The notes under the pieces were generated by a model. It did no database searches, was not told where the DNA came from, and saw nothing but the letters and a program-made list of their open reading frames with translations. From assembly GCF_024584515.1 (NCBI RefSeq), contig NZ_CP102173.1, forward strand, positions 1,488,001 to 1,552,000: a DNA stretch of 64,000 bases, in the 5' to 3' direction. The DNA comes from Aeromicrobium wangtongii. Lineage in GTDB: Bacteria; Actinomycetota; Actinomycetes; Propionibacteriales; Nocardioidaceae. Shown here one piece after another: positions 1-9,152 of the stretch. The stretch's first letter is position 1. Each line of letters begins with the position of its first letter. The position numbers and the translations under genes were made by a program.

Positions 1-2267
1 AGGCGCTGGCAGCGGACGCCGCCGGTGGCCCGACCCTTCGGCGGGTAGATCGACAGCGGGCTGACCTTGACCGCACCGGTCTGCGTGCCGGGCAGTGCGT
101 CGCTGGACCCGGCGACCGTGACGACGTACGCGCCCTCGACATCGGCGACCGCGCCGAAGGCCACCACGGACTGGCCGGTGGCGAGCTTGATGCCGGCCAC
201 GCCGCCGCCCGAGCGGCCCTGCGGCCGGACCAAGGAGGCCGCGAAGTACAACAGCTGCGCATCGCTGGTGACGAAGGCCAGCTGCTCCTCGCCGGTGGCC
301 AGCGCCGTCGCCCCGACGACCGAGTCGCCGTCGGCCAGCGAGATCAGCTCCCACTCGTCGCGGCTCAGGTGATCGGGCTTGACCCGCTTGACGACGCCCT
401 GCTTGGTGCCCAGCGCGATGCCGGGCCCGTCCTCGTCGAAGGCCATGAGAGCCAGCGGCGCGGAGTCCAGGTCGGCGATCTCGGTCAGCGGGATACCGCC
501 CTGCAGATTCGGCGACTGGGCCGTGGGCGGGAGGACAGGAAGATCGAGCACGTTGATGCGGCGGACCCGGCCGGATGCCGTGATGACACCGATCTCGCCG
601 CGCGCCGTGGTGCGGACCGTCGACAGGATCGTGTCGTGCTTGACCCGCCGGTCGACATCGCCCAACGGGGAGTCGTCGGTCGTGCGCGCCAGCAGGCCGG
701 TGGCCGACAGCAACACCCAGCACGGGTCGTCGCTGACCTCGACCGAGGTGGTCGCGGTCTTGGTCTGGCCGGAGGACTCCAGCAGGACGGTCCGCCGCGG
801 GGTGCCGAACGTCTTGGCCATCTCGGCCAGCTCGTCGCCCACGACGGTGCGCAACAGCTGCTCGTCGGCCAGGATCGCGTCGAGCTCCTCGATCGTGCGA
901 CGCAGCTCGGCGATCTCCTTCTCGACCTCGATGCGGTCGTAGCGCGTGAGGCGGCCGAGGGTCAGGTCCAGGATGTAGGTGGCCTGGATCTCGGACAGGT
1001 CGAAGACGCTCATGAGCCGCTCGCGGGCGTCCGTGCGGTTGTCGCTGGCCCGGATCAGCTGGATGACCTCGTCGATGTCGACCAGGGCCAGCATCAGGCC
1101 GTCGAGCAGGTGCAGGCGGTCGGCGGCCTTGCCGCGCCGGAAGGTCGTGCGCCGGCGGACGACGTCGATGCGGTGCGCGAGGTAGACCTCCAGCATCTCC
1201 TTGAGGCCGAGCGTGCGGGGCTGCCCGTCGACCAGAGCCACCGCGTTGATGCCGAACGAGCTCTCCATCGGGGTGCTCTTGAACAGCTGCTCGAGGATCG
1301 CCTCGGGGATGAAGCCGTTCTTGATCTCGATGACCAGCTGCAGTCCCTTGTGCCGGTCGGTGAGGTTCTTCAGGTCCGAGATGCCCTGCAGCTTCTTGGC
1401 CTGGACGAGCTTCTTGATCGCCTCCATGACCTTCTCGGGCCCCACGTTGTAGGGCAGCTCGGTGACGATGATGCCCTTCTTGCGGGGCGTGACGTTCTCG
1501 ATGCGGGTCGAGGCCCGCATCCGGAACGTGCCGTTGCCGGTCGCATAGGCGTCGCGGATGCCCTCCAGGCCGACGATCTTGCCGCCGGTGGGCAGATCGG
1601 GGCCGGGGATGAAGCGCATGAGGTCGTCGAGATCGGCCTTGGGGTGCTTGATCAGGTGCCGCAGCGCCTGGACGACCTCGATCAGGTTGTGCGGTGCGAT
1701 GTTGGTGGCCATGCCGACCGCGATGCCGCTGGCGCCGTTGACCAGCAGGTTGGGCAGCGACGCGGGCAGGACGACCGGCTCGGTCTCGCGCCCGTCGTAG
1801 TTGGGCCGGAAGTCGACGGTGTCCTCATTGATCGAGGCGGTCATGGCCTCGGCGGCGGCGTGCATCCGGATCTCGGTGTACCGCATCGCGGCGGGCGGAT
1901 CGTCCTGCGAGCCGAAGTTCCCGTGGCCGTCGGCCAGCGGCAGCCGCAGGGACCACGGCTGGACGAGTCGCACCAGCGCGTCGTAGATCGCGCTGTCGCC
2001 GTGCGGGTGCAGCCGGCCCATGACCTCACCGACCGGACGCGCGCTCTTGACGTGACCGCGATCGGAGCGCAGCCCCATGTCGTCCATCGTGTAGAGCAGG
2101 CGCCTCTGGACGGGCTTCAGCCCGTCGCGGGCGTCCGGCAGCGCGCGCGAGTAGATGACCGAGTAGGCGTACTCGAGAAAGCTCGATCGCATCTCGTCGC
2201 CGACGTCGGTGTCGAGGATGTGCTCCTCGAACTCCTCCTCTGGTGCTGGCTTGCTGCTGCGGGCCAT
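1..2267 (-). CDS. parC: DNA topoisomerase IV/gyrase-like subunit A (3' end outside window)
   Basis: Type IIA topoisomerase breakage-reunion subunit, which cuts and passes duplex DNA together with an ATPase B subunit. Reading from ATG at 2267, 755 codons are present and the C terminus runs off the left edge. Visible are the KPVQRRLLY segment near residue 51, the [17 protein letters not shown] helix near 84-100, and the catalytic tyrosine at about residue 130 in RYTEIRM. The C-terminal beta-propeller blades follow but the classical GyrA box is absent. Actinobacteria carry this second A-type subunit besides GyrA, so the ParC-like naming is family knowledge. It is divergent from the acetyltransferase gene at 2364. 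Confidence 0.9.
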   Translation of the reverse strand, partial: MARSSKPAPEEEFEEHILDTDVGDEMRSSFLEYAYSVIYSRALPDARDGLKPVQRRLLYTMDDMGLRSDRGHVKSARPVGEVMGRLHPHGDSAIYDALVRLVQPWSLRLPLADGHGNFGSQDDPPAAMRYTEIRMHAAAEAMTASINEDTVDFRPNYDGRETEPVVLPASLPNLLVNGASGIAVGMATNIAPHNLIEVVQALRHLIKHPKADLDDLMRFIPGPDLPTGGKIVGLEGIRDAYATGNGTFRMRASTRIENVTPRKKGIIVTELPYNVGPEKVMEAIKKLVQAKKLQGISDLKNLTDRHKGLQLVIEIKNGFIPEAILEQLFKSTPMESSFGINAVALVDGQPRTLGLKEMLEVYLAHRIDVVRRRTTFRRGKAADRLHLLDGLMLALVDIDEVIQLIRASDNRTDARERLMSVFDLSEIQATYILDLTLGRLTRYDRIEVEKEIAELRRTIEELDAILADEQLLRTVVGDELAEMAKTFGTPRRTVLLESSGQTKTATTSVEVSDDPCWVLLSATGLLARTTDDSPLGDVDRRVKHDTILSTVRTTARGEIGVITASGRVRRINVLDLPVLPPTAQSPNLQGGIPLTEIADLDSAPLALMAFDEDGPGIALGTKQGVVKRVKPDHLSRDEWELISLADGDSVVGATALATGEEQLAFVTSDAQLLYFAASLVRPQGRSGGGVAGIKLATGQSVVAFGAVADVEGAYVVTVAGSSDALPGTQTGAVKVSPLSIYPPKGRATGGVRCQR

Positions 2268-2363
2268 GCCTGCCTCTCGGATTTCGACGGTGCTCGACGG
2301 TCCATTTTCCTTGCCGCCGCGCGTGGACGCCCACCGCCACGCCGGGAGTGGACCCGATAGGTT

Positions 2364-5060
2364 GTGAACGTGACCAGCGAGGCGCATTTCGAGCACTGGG
2401 AGGCCGACGTCCTGCTCAAGGACGGACGTGTCGCCCAGCTCAGGCCGATCCAGGAGACCGACGCCGATCGGTTCATCGAGTTCTACTCACGGGTGTCCGA
2501 CGAGTCGAAGTACTTTCGATTCTTCGCGCCCTACCCGACATTGTCCGCCAAGGACGTCAAGCGGTTCACATCGGTCGACCATGACCGCCGGGTCGCCTTC
2601 GTCGTCACGATGCACTCCGCGATCATCGGGGTGGGCCGTTATGACGCGGTCAGCGACGAGGAGGCCGAGGTCGCCTTCCTGGTCGAGGACGCCCAGCAGG
2701 GCCGGGGAGTGGGCCAGCTGCTGCTGGAGCACCTGGCCCAGGCCGGCCGCGAGCGCGGCATCCGGCGGTTCGTGGCCGACGTCCTGCCCGCCAACGCCCG
2801 CATGCAGCAGATCTTCCGCGAGATGGGCTACCAGATCCAGGGCATGATCGAGGACGGCGTGCAGCGCCTGACCTTCGAGCTGGAGTCCACCGACACCGCG
2901 ATGAGCGTCATGCAGGCCCGCGAGCAGCGGGCGGAGGCGGCCTCGATCGAGCGCATCTTCAAGGCCCGCAGCATCGCGGTGATCGGCGCGAGCCGGCGCC
3001 AGGACTCCATCGGCCAGGCCATGGTGCGCAACCTGGTGCTCGGCGACTTCGGCGGCAGTGTCTACGCGGTCAACTCCCAGGCCGAGGCCGTCTCGGGCCT
3101 GCCGGCCTACAAGCGGGTGCAGGACATCCCCGGCGAGGTCGACGTCGCGATCGTGGCGGTCCCGGCCGAGTCGGTCAACGACGTCGTGCTCGACTGCGCG
3201 GCCAAGGGCGTCCATGGCCTCATCGTGATCTCCGCCGGCTTCGCCGAGGAGGGACCCGAGGGCCGCCAGCGTCAGCGCGCCCTGCTCGGGCTCAGCCGCT
3301 CCTACGGACTGCGTCTCGTCGGGCCCAACTGCCTGGGCATCATCAACACCGCGCCCGATCTGCAGCTCAACGCATCCCTGTCGCCGGCGATGCCGCCGCA
3401 GGGCCGCGTCGGCTTCTTCTGCCAGTCCGGTGCCCTCGGCACCGCGATCCTGGAGTCGGTGTCACGACGTGGTCTGGGGTTGTCGACCTTCGTCTCGGCG
3501 GGCAACCGCGCCGATGTCTCGGGCAACGACCTGCTGCAGTACTGGCAGGAGGACGACGCGACCGAGGTCATCCTGCTGTACCTGGAGTCGATCGGTAACC
3601 CGCGCAAGTTCTCCCGCATCGCCCGGCGGGTGTCGGCCACCAAGCCGATCGTGGCGGTCAAGTCCGGGCGCTCGACGCAGGGCGTGCCGGTCGGGCACAC
3701 GGTCGCGCGGACGTCCGCGCCCCAGTCGGCGGTCGACGCGATGTTCCGGCAGGCCGGTGTCATCCAGGTCGACACGCTCGACGAGATGTTCGACGTCGCC
3801 CAGCTCCTGGCGCACCAGCCGCTCCCGCGTGGCAACCGGATCGCGATCGTCGGCAACTCCGACGCCGTGACGCTGATCGTGGCCGACGCCGCCGCGGCCG
3901 CCGGCCTGCAGGTGGCCGAGCCGGTGTCGCTGGGTGCCACCGCAGGCGCCGACGACTTCGAGATCGCGATCGAGGCCGCGATCGCCGATCCGGACACCGA
4001 CGCGCTCGTCGCGGTGTACATCCCGCCGTTGAACACCTCCGGCGAGGAGGTCGCCAACGTGCTGGCGGCCGTGGGGGAGCAGTCCGACAAGCCCATCGTG
4101 TCGACGTTCCTGGGCAGCGAGGGCGTCCCGGTGCTGCTGCGGGTGCCCGATCTGCTCGGTGGGTCGGCGGGACGCGGCTCGGTGCCGTCGTACGCCGCGC
4201 CCGAGTCGGCGGTCCGGGCGCTGGCGCGCGTCGTCAACTACTCGGAGTGGGCCGCGCGCGACCACGGCGAGTTCCACCTCGCATTCGACCACCGCACGGG
4301 CGATGCCCGCGACCTGGTCCGTGAGGTGCTCAAGCAGGCACCCCGCGGCGCGATCCTGTCCACCGAGCAGGTCCACGACCTGCTGGCCTGCTACGGCATC
4401 GACATGCTGCCGTGGATCAACGTGCACAACCGTGACGAGGCGATCGCGGCCGGCGAGAAGCTGGGCTGGGACGTCGTGCTGAAGGCCGGCAGCGAGCACC
4501 TGCGCAGCCGCCCCGACATCGCCCACGTCTGGAGGGGCATCCACAGCGCCGCGGGCATGGGCGCTGCGTGGGACGAGATGACCGGGTGGGCCGGCATGCG
4601 CAAGGACACCAAGTTCTTCGTGCAGCGGTCGGCCCCGGAGGGCATCCCGGTCTCGTTCAGCGTGACCGAGGACCCGCTGTTCGGCCCGCTGGTCTCCTTC
4701 GGGCTGGCCGGGGCGCCCAGCGAGCTGCTCGACGACCGCTCGTACGGCATCCCGCCGCTGACCGACCTGGACGCGGAGGCGATGATCCGCAACCTGCGCT
4801 CGGCGCCGCTGCTGTACGGCTACCGCGGTTCCGACCCGGTCGACGTCGACGGTCTGCAGGACATCATCGTGCGCCTCGCCGCGATGAAGGACGACCTGCC
4901 GGAGATCGCCGAGCTCGACCTCGAGCCGGTCTCGGTGCACCCCGACGGGTTCACGGTGCTGAGCGCGCGGGCCAAGGTGACACCGTCCGCCGACCGCCGT
5001 GGCGAGTGGTACGTCCGACGCCTGAGTCAGCCCGCACCCTCGGGCGATACGCTCGCCTGA
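2364..5060 (+). CDS. GNAT acetyltransferase fused to NDP-forming acyl-CoA synthetase-like domains (Pat-type)
   Basis: Protein of 898 residues. The N-terminal part (about 20-175) is a GNAT domain with the acetyl-CoA loop QGRGVG near 112-117. The rest is the CoA-binding, ligase and ATP-grasp series of ADP-forming acyl-CoA synthetases, starting with KARSIAVIGAS near 200. Related Pat enzymes acetylate lysines, including on acyl-CoA synthetases; in enteric Pat the GNAT domain is C-terminal, and the order seen here is common in actinobacteria. Starts are GTG at 2364 or GTG at 2370. Its stop overlaps the ATG of the DUF5998 gene, so the two are probably translationally coupled. Confidence 0.88.
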   Translation: MNVTSEAHFEHWEADVLLKDGRVAQLRPIQETDADRFIEFYSRVSDESKYFRFFAPYPTLSAKDVKRFTSVDHDRRVAFVVTMHSAIIGVGRYDAVSDEEAEVAFLVEDAQQGRGVGQLLLEHLAQAGRERGIRRFVADVLPANARMQQIFREMGYQIQGMIEDGVQRLTFELESTDTAMSVMQAREQRAEAASIERIFKARSIAVIGASRRQDSIGQAMVRNLVLGDFGGSVYAVNSQAEAVSGLPAYKRVQDIPGEVDVAIVAVPAESVNDVVLDCAAKGVHGLIVISAGFAEEGPEGRQRQRALLGLSRSYGLRLVGPNCLGIINTAPDLQLNASLSPAMPPQGRVGFFCQSGALGTAILESVSRRGLGLSTFVSAGNRADVSGNDLLQYWQEDDATEVILLYLESIGNPRKFSRIARRVSATKPIVAVKSGRSTQGVPVGHTVARTSAPQSAVDAMFRQAGVIQVDTLDEMFDVAQLLAHQPLPRGNRIAIVGNSDAVTLIVADAAAAAGLQVAEPVSLGATAGADDFEIAIEAAIADPDTDALVAVYIPPLNTSGEEVANVLAAVGEQSDKPIVSTFLGSEGVPVLLRVPDLLGGSAGRGSVPSYAAPESAVRALARVVNYSEWAARDHGEFHLAFDHRTGDARDLVREVLKQAPRGAILSTEQVHDLLACYGIDMLPWINVHNRDEAIAAGEKLGWDVVLKAGSEHLRSRPDIAHVWRGIHSAAGMGAAWDEMTGWAGMRKDTKFFVQRSAPEGIPVSFSVTEDPLFGPLVSFGLAGAPSELLDDRSYGIPPLTDLDAEAMIRNLRSAPLLYGYRGSDPVDVDGLQDIIVRLAAMKDDLPEIAELDLEPVSVHPDGFTVLSARAKVTPSADRRGEWYVRRLSQPAPSGDTLA

Positions 5061-5626
5061 TGACCACCGACCACACCACCGCGCTGTTCGACGAGGTCTC
5101 GCGCAGTGGCTACTACCCCGAGATCGTGGCCGAGGGCCTGCGCGATGCGCTCGCCGGCGAGGTCGTCGCGGGATACGTGCTGCACCACGAGCCGACCTTC
5201 GACCGCGACGAGATCCGGCGCCACATGACGGTGCTGGCCCTGACGCCGAGCCGGCTGATCCTCGTCCACACCGACGAGCACCCCGGCGACGACCTGCTGC
5301 CCCAGGCCTACACCTCGACGACGTCCGAGGCGGTGGCGCTGAGCCAGGTGCGCTCGGTCGTCGTGACCCGGATGGTGACGTCCAACTCCAAGCAGCTGGA
5401 GGAGGCGCTCCTGACGATCGGTTGGGGCTCGGTCTCGCGCGTCGAGCTCGAGCCCGCCCGCTGCTCCGATCCTGAGTGCGAGGCCGATCACGGCTACTCG
5501 GGCAGCGTGGCCGGCGACGACTTCTCGCTGCGGCTCGCGGCGGCCGGCGACGGCGGTGCCGCGGTCGAGCGGCTGCTCGCCTTCGCCCGCACCCTCTCGG
5601 CCGCGACGAGCGGCCGCATCGCATGA
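5060..5626 (+). CDS. DUF5998 family protein
   Basis: A 188-residue soluble protein of unknown function. I place it in the DUF5998 family from its overall sequence and from its usual position between a Pat-type acetyltransferase and an alkaline-phosphatase-superfamily protein. The ATG at 5060 shares one base with the upstream TGA, and its own TGA overlaps the next ATG, giving a tightly coupled three-gene operon. A CSDPECEADH segment could bind metal, but that is speculation. There is no signal peptide or membrane segment. Confidence 0.75.
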   Translation: MTTDHTTALFDEVSRSGYYPEIVAEGLRDALAGEVVAGYVLHHEPTFDRDEIRRHMTVLALTPSRLILVHTDEHPGDDLLPQAYTSTTSEAVALSQVRSVVVTRMVTSNSKQLEEALLTIGWGSVSRVELEPARCSDPECEADHGYSGSVAGDDFSLRLAAAGDGGAAVERLLAFARTLSAATSGRIA

Positions 5627-6723
5627 CGCCGGGCCTCGGCGGACGGCGCAGGATCGACCACATCATGCCCTCCGTGGCAGCGGCGATGGGTGTCGACGGG
5701 TTCACCAACACCCTCGGTCTGCCCGAGGCGCCGCGGTACGTCGTGTTCCTCGTCGACGGGCTCGGGCTCGAGCTGCTGCGCGAGCATGCCGGTGCCGCGC
5801 CGTTCCTGTCGTCCCTGACCAATGTCGAGGACGTGGTCTGCGGGGTGCCGTCGACGACGGTCACGAGCCTGACCTCGCTCGGCACCGGCCTCCAGGGCGG
5901 CCAGCACGGCATGGTCGGGTACACCGCCCGGGTCCCCGAGACCGGCCGCAGGATGAACTCCCTGAAGTGGGACCAGCCCATCGACCCGACCGTGTGGCAG
6001 CCCTTCCCGACCGTCCTGCAGCAGCTGCGCGAGGCCGGGATCTCTGCCTCGTCGGTCAACGACGCCAAGTTCGAGGGCACAGGCCTGACGGTGTGCAGCC
6101 AGCGCGGCGTCCCGTTCCACGGCATCAACTCGGTGTACGAGCGCCTCGACGTCGTGGTCGACGTCATCGAGTCCGCCCCGCGGGCCGTCACGTATGCGTA
6201 CGAGTCGCGCCTGGACCACACGGGCCACTCGATGGGGTGCACCTCGGCGGAGTGGCGCGAGATGCTCACCACGATCGACACCGAGCTGGCCGAGCTGCGC
6301 GACGAGCTGCCGCGTGACACGGTCCTGATCGTCACCGCCGACCACGGCATGCTCGACCTGCCCTTCGACCAGCGCTTTGACGTCGACCTGGTGCCCCGGC
6401 TGCTGGACGACGTGACCCTGCTGGCGGGCGAGGCCCGGTTCCGCCACGTGTACACCCGTCCCGGCGCCGCCGACGAGGTCGCCGCCCGCTGGCGCTCCGA
6501 GCTGGGCGATCGTGCCGTCGTCCGCACCCAGGACGGCATCGAGGACTGGTTCGGCCCGATCTCGGACGATGTCCGTGGACGCATCGGCGACGTCGTGGTG
6601 GCCTCGCTGGGCGACTTCGCGGTGTTCTCGTCGCGGGAGTTCGGTGTCGAGCTGAAGATGACAGGCTTCCACGGCTCGATCACCGAGGCCGAGCTGCGCA
6701 TCCCGGTGCTCGTCGCCACCTGA
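5623..6723 (+). CDS. Alkaline phosphatase superfamily protein (nucleotide pyrophosphatase/phosphodiesterase)
   Basis: A 366-residue protein of the type I phosphodiesterase / alkaline phosphatase superfamily. The metal-binding start VVFLVDGLG (near 30-40), the nucleophile region CGVPSTTVTSLTSLGTG, the DHTGHSMG motif and the TADHGM motif are all present. Such enzymes hydrolyse phosphodiester or pyrophosphate bonds using two metal ions; the substrate cannot be read from sequence. The start was set at ATG 5623, which overlaps the upstream TGA (ATGA), rather than at the longer open frame further upstream. No signal peptide is seen, so it is probably cytoplasmic. Confidence 0.85.
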   Translation: MTPGLGGRRRIDHIMPSVAAAMGVDGFTNTLGLPEAPRYVVFLVDGLGLELLREHAGAAPFLSSLTNVEDVVCGVPSTTVTSLTSLGTGLQGGQHGMVGYTARVPETGRRMNSLKWDQPIDPTVWQPFPTVLQQLREAGISASSVNDAKFEGTGLTVCSQRGVPFHGINSVYERLDVVVDVIESAPRAVTYAYESRLDHTGHSMGCTSAEWREMLTTIDTELAELRDELPRDTVLIVTADHGMLDLPFDQRFDVDLVPRLLDDVTLLAGEARFRHVYTRPGAADEVAARWRSELGDRAVVRTQDGIEDWFGPISDDVRGRIGDVVVASLGDFAVFSSREFGVELKMTGFHGSITEAELRIPVLVAT

Positions 6724-6744
6724 GCCAGGGGTTTTCCGGCCGGT

Positions 6745-7410
6745 TCAGTCGAAGGGGAGCAGCTCGGTGTTGGCCAGACGCCCGGTGGCGCGGGCCCGCG
6801 CCGCGGTGAGCGCGAGCCGGTGGTGCTGGCGGCACAGCACCTCGTAGGCGACCTCCGGCGGCTCGTCCGCCGCGTCGAGCTCCTCGACATCGCCCACCAC
6901 GACGACCTCGCCCTCGGTGACCATGACGCCGTTCTCGGTGCGCGCGTTGTGGGTGGCGCGCTTGCCGCACCAGCACAGCGCCTCGACCTGCAGCACCTCG
7001 GTGCGATCGGCGAGCTCCACGAGGCGGGCGGCGCCCGGGAACAGCCGGGTGCGGAAGTCGGTCAGGATCCCGAAGCAGAACACGTCGATGCGCAGCTCGT
7101 CGACGATCTTGGCCAGCTGCTCGACCTGCAGGGGGGAGTAGAACTGGGCCTCGTCGCACACCAGGTAGTCGACCTTGGAGCCCTGCGTGAGCCTGCCGAC
7201 GATGAACGCCCAGAAGTCGAAGTCCGGACCGACCTCGACGGCGGGGTGCGAGAGGCCGAGGCGGCTGGTCAGCACCGCCGACCCGGTGCGGTCATTGCTG
7301 ACGAAGATGATCCCGGCGCGGCCCCGGGCGGCATGGTTGTGATTGGTCTGCAGCGCGAGGGTCGACTTGCCGGCGTCCATCGTGCCTGTCCAGAACGTCA
7401 GTGCCGCCAC
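6745..7410 (-). CDS. tdk: Thymidine kinase
   Basis: Type II thymidine kinase of 221 residues, phosphorylating thymidine to dTMP with ATP in the salvage pathway. The P-loop GTMDAGKST lies at residues 9-17, a Walker B-like segment YLVCDEAQF follows, and the zinc-binding cysteines appear as CWCGK with a later CRQH. The length is typical for the family. It is transcribed convergently with the phosphodiesterase gene and lies 22 bp from its stop codon. Confidence 0.93.
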   Translation of the reverse strand: MAALTFWTGTMDAGKSTLALQTNHNHAARGRAGIIFVSNDRTGSAVLTSRLGLSHPAVEVGPDFDFWAFIVGRLTQGSKVDYLVCDEAQFYSPLQVEQLAKIVDELRIDVFCFGILTDFRTRLFPGAARLVELADRTEVLQVEALCWCGKRATHNARTENGVMVTEGEVVVVGDVEELDAADEPPEVAYEVLCRQHHRLALTAARARATGRLANTELLPFD

Positions 7411-7447
7411 GGGAGCATTCTGTCATCCGCCGCACGGACCACGCCGG

Positions 7448-8401
7448 TCAGTCCGACTTGTCGCCGAACATGATCTCGTCCCAGCTGGGCACGCGGCGTC
7501 GTTCATGGCGTTTCTTGCGGGGACCCATGGTGTCGGGCACCGCGACGTTCTCGTCCAGTGCCTCCTCGAAGCCGTGGCCGACCTCGGGGGCGGGGAGCGG
7601 CTCGGGCTGGTCCAGATCGCCCAGCGCCAGCTGTTCGAGGGCCCGGCGATCGCGGGCCGCCTTGAGCGAGGAGACGCCGCTGAGGGTCTCCTCCTCGGCG
7701 GGCTCGATGGGTTCGGGGATCTCGACGGCGGGGGGCGCGACGGGCGCGGCGGCCTCCGGCTCGGCCGGGGGAGTCGTGGCGCGGACCGCGTCGGCGATGG
7801 CCATGTCGGTCGAGTCCGGCAGCGCCACGTCGCCGACCAGCTCGTGGGCGGCCTCGTCCTCGGGCAGGACGTAGCGGCTCTTCGCATCGAACACGAAGGT
7901 TGCGACCTCGGTGGCGCCGTGCGGCGTCACCACGACGGTCCACCGGCCGTCCTCGCGTCGCCAGGAGTCCCAGGCGGCCTCCTCGGGCACGCCGCCGGAG
8001 GAGACGAGGTGCTCGGTGACCAGGGTGCCCATCAGCACACCGGCACCGCTGACGTGCTTGCGGCGCACCGCGGTCTTGCGAGCCTGCTCGCAGATGAACT
8101 CGCGCTCGGCCAGGACCGGGCCGGCGAATCCCTCGATCTGGGCCAGCGGGACACCGGCGGAGTCGGCGACCGACTGCGGTGACTCACCACGTCGGATGCG
8201 GGTCTGGATGTCACGTGGGCTGAGTGTGCTGGGCATGCGGATCTCCATCTGGCCGGAGGTGCTTCCGTTGCGGGAGGGCGTGCCGATCAGGGACGTGAGG
8301 CGGTGATCAGCGGGGATGCGGTACTGGGCGCCGGTGGTGACGTCGCGCGCGATGAGGAATCGTCCGTCCTCGCTCAATCGGTCAAGACTGAGATCTCGCA
8401 T
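7448..8401 (-). CDS. sepH: Septation protein SepH
   Basis: A 317-residue protein matching SepH (DUF3071), an actinobacterial cell-division factor that binds FtsZ and stimulates filament assembly. The conserved N-terminal domain begins MRDLSLDRLSEDG. A predicted helix-turn-helix segment (RDIQTRIRRGESPQSVAD) lies near residue 80. A proline/glutamate-rich linker follows, and the conserved tail contains PSWDEIMFG. The ATG at 8401 was chosen because homology begins there; the longer frame upstream looks like read-through of non-coding DNA. Confidence 0.88.
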   Translation of the reverse strand: MRDLSLDRLSEDGRFLIARDVTTGAQYRIPADHRLTSLIGTPSRNGSTSGQMEIRMPSTLSPRDIQTRIRRGESPQSVADSAGVPLAQIEGFAGPVLAEREFICEQARKTAVRRKHVSGAGVLMGTLVTEHLVSSGGVPEEAAWDSWRREDGRWTVVVTPHGATEVATFVFDAKSRYVLPEDEAAHELVGDVALPDSTDMAIADAVRATTPPAEPEAAAPVAPPAVEIPEPIEPAEEETLSGVSSLKAARDRRALEQLALGDLDQPEPLPAPEVGHGFEEALDENVAVPDTMGPRKKRHERRRVPSWDEIMFGDKSD

Positions 8402-8517
8402 TCCATCGCCTCCGACTGTCACGACTTCGGGTGGGCGTTCACCCGGACCGTGTCCCCATCCTAGGCGGGCGAGGAGGTAGATGTTCGCGGCGCGCCGACA
8501 GGCGATAGCGTCGTCGA

Positions 8518-9138
8518 GTGTCATCCACCCTCCTGCTGATCCTCGAGCTGTTCGGGATCGCCGTGTTCGCCTCCACCGGCGCCCTGGTGGGCGTGCGCAA
8601 GGAGCTGGACGTCTTCGGGGTCGCTGTCCTGGCACTCATGACGGGGCTGGGCGGCGGCGTGCTGCGCGATCTGCTGATCGGCAGCGTGCCACCCAATGCG
8701 CTGGAGGACTGGCGCTACCTGGTGGTGCCGTTCGTGACCGCGCTGGTGGTGTTCATGTTCCACCCCGTGTTCGGCCGGCTCGAGCGGGAGATCATGCTGC
8801 TGGACGCGTTGGGGCTGTCGTTGTTCTGTGTCACGGGTGCGGTGACCGCCGGGGCGGCCGGTCTCAACGTCCTGTCGGCATCTGCGCTGGGCATGCTGAC
8901 CGGCGTCGGTGGCGGCATGATGCGCGATGTCGCGTCGGGGCGCGTCCCGGTGATCTTCCGCGGCGATCTCTACGCGACCCCGGCCTTCGCCGGTGCGCTC
9001 ATCGCCTCGGTCGTGCACGCGATGGACGGGTCCCCGTGGTGGTACGCCGTCGCAGGCGCGACCTGCCTGGTCTGGCGGGTGCTGGCCCTGCTGCGCGGCT
9101 GGTCGGCGCCGCTGCCACCGGGCACCCTGCGCGGCTGA
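8518..9138 (+). CDS. TRIC-type cation channel family membrane protein
   Basis: A 206-residue membrane protein (former UPF0126) made of two similar three-helix repeats, each with a glycine-arginine motif: GGGVLRDLLIG near residue 45 and GGGMMRDVASG near 130. Prokaryotic TRIC proteins form trimeric potassium-permeable channels. The start is GTG at 8518. It is divergent from sepH, with about 115 bp between the start codons. Confidence 0.87.
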   Translation: MSSTLLLILELFGIAVFASTGALVGVRKELDVFGVAVLALMTGLGGGVLRDLLIGSVPPNALEDWRYLVVPFVTALVVFMFHPVFGRLEREIMLLDALGLSLFCVTGAVTAGAAGLNVLSASALGMLTGVGGGMMRDVASGRVPVIFRGDLYATPAFAGALIASVVHAMDGSPWWYAVAGATCLVWRVLALLRGWSAPLPPGTLRG

Positions 9139-9152
9139 ACCGCCGCGCCGGC

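Noticed and set aside
369-2360. 663-residue open frame on the + strand antisense to the topoisomerase gene
   Set aside because: Repetitive Arg/Gly/Asp/Leu composition typical of high-GC shadow frames; the minus strand encodes an unmistakable topoisomerase A subunit with its catalytic tyrosine.
3462-6890. 1142-residue minus-strand open frame
   Set aside because: Antisense to the acetyltransferase, DUF5998 and phosphodiesterase genes, all with clear motifs; its own sequence is low-complexity Arg/Ser/Pro.
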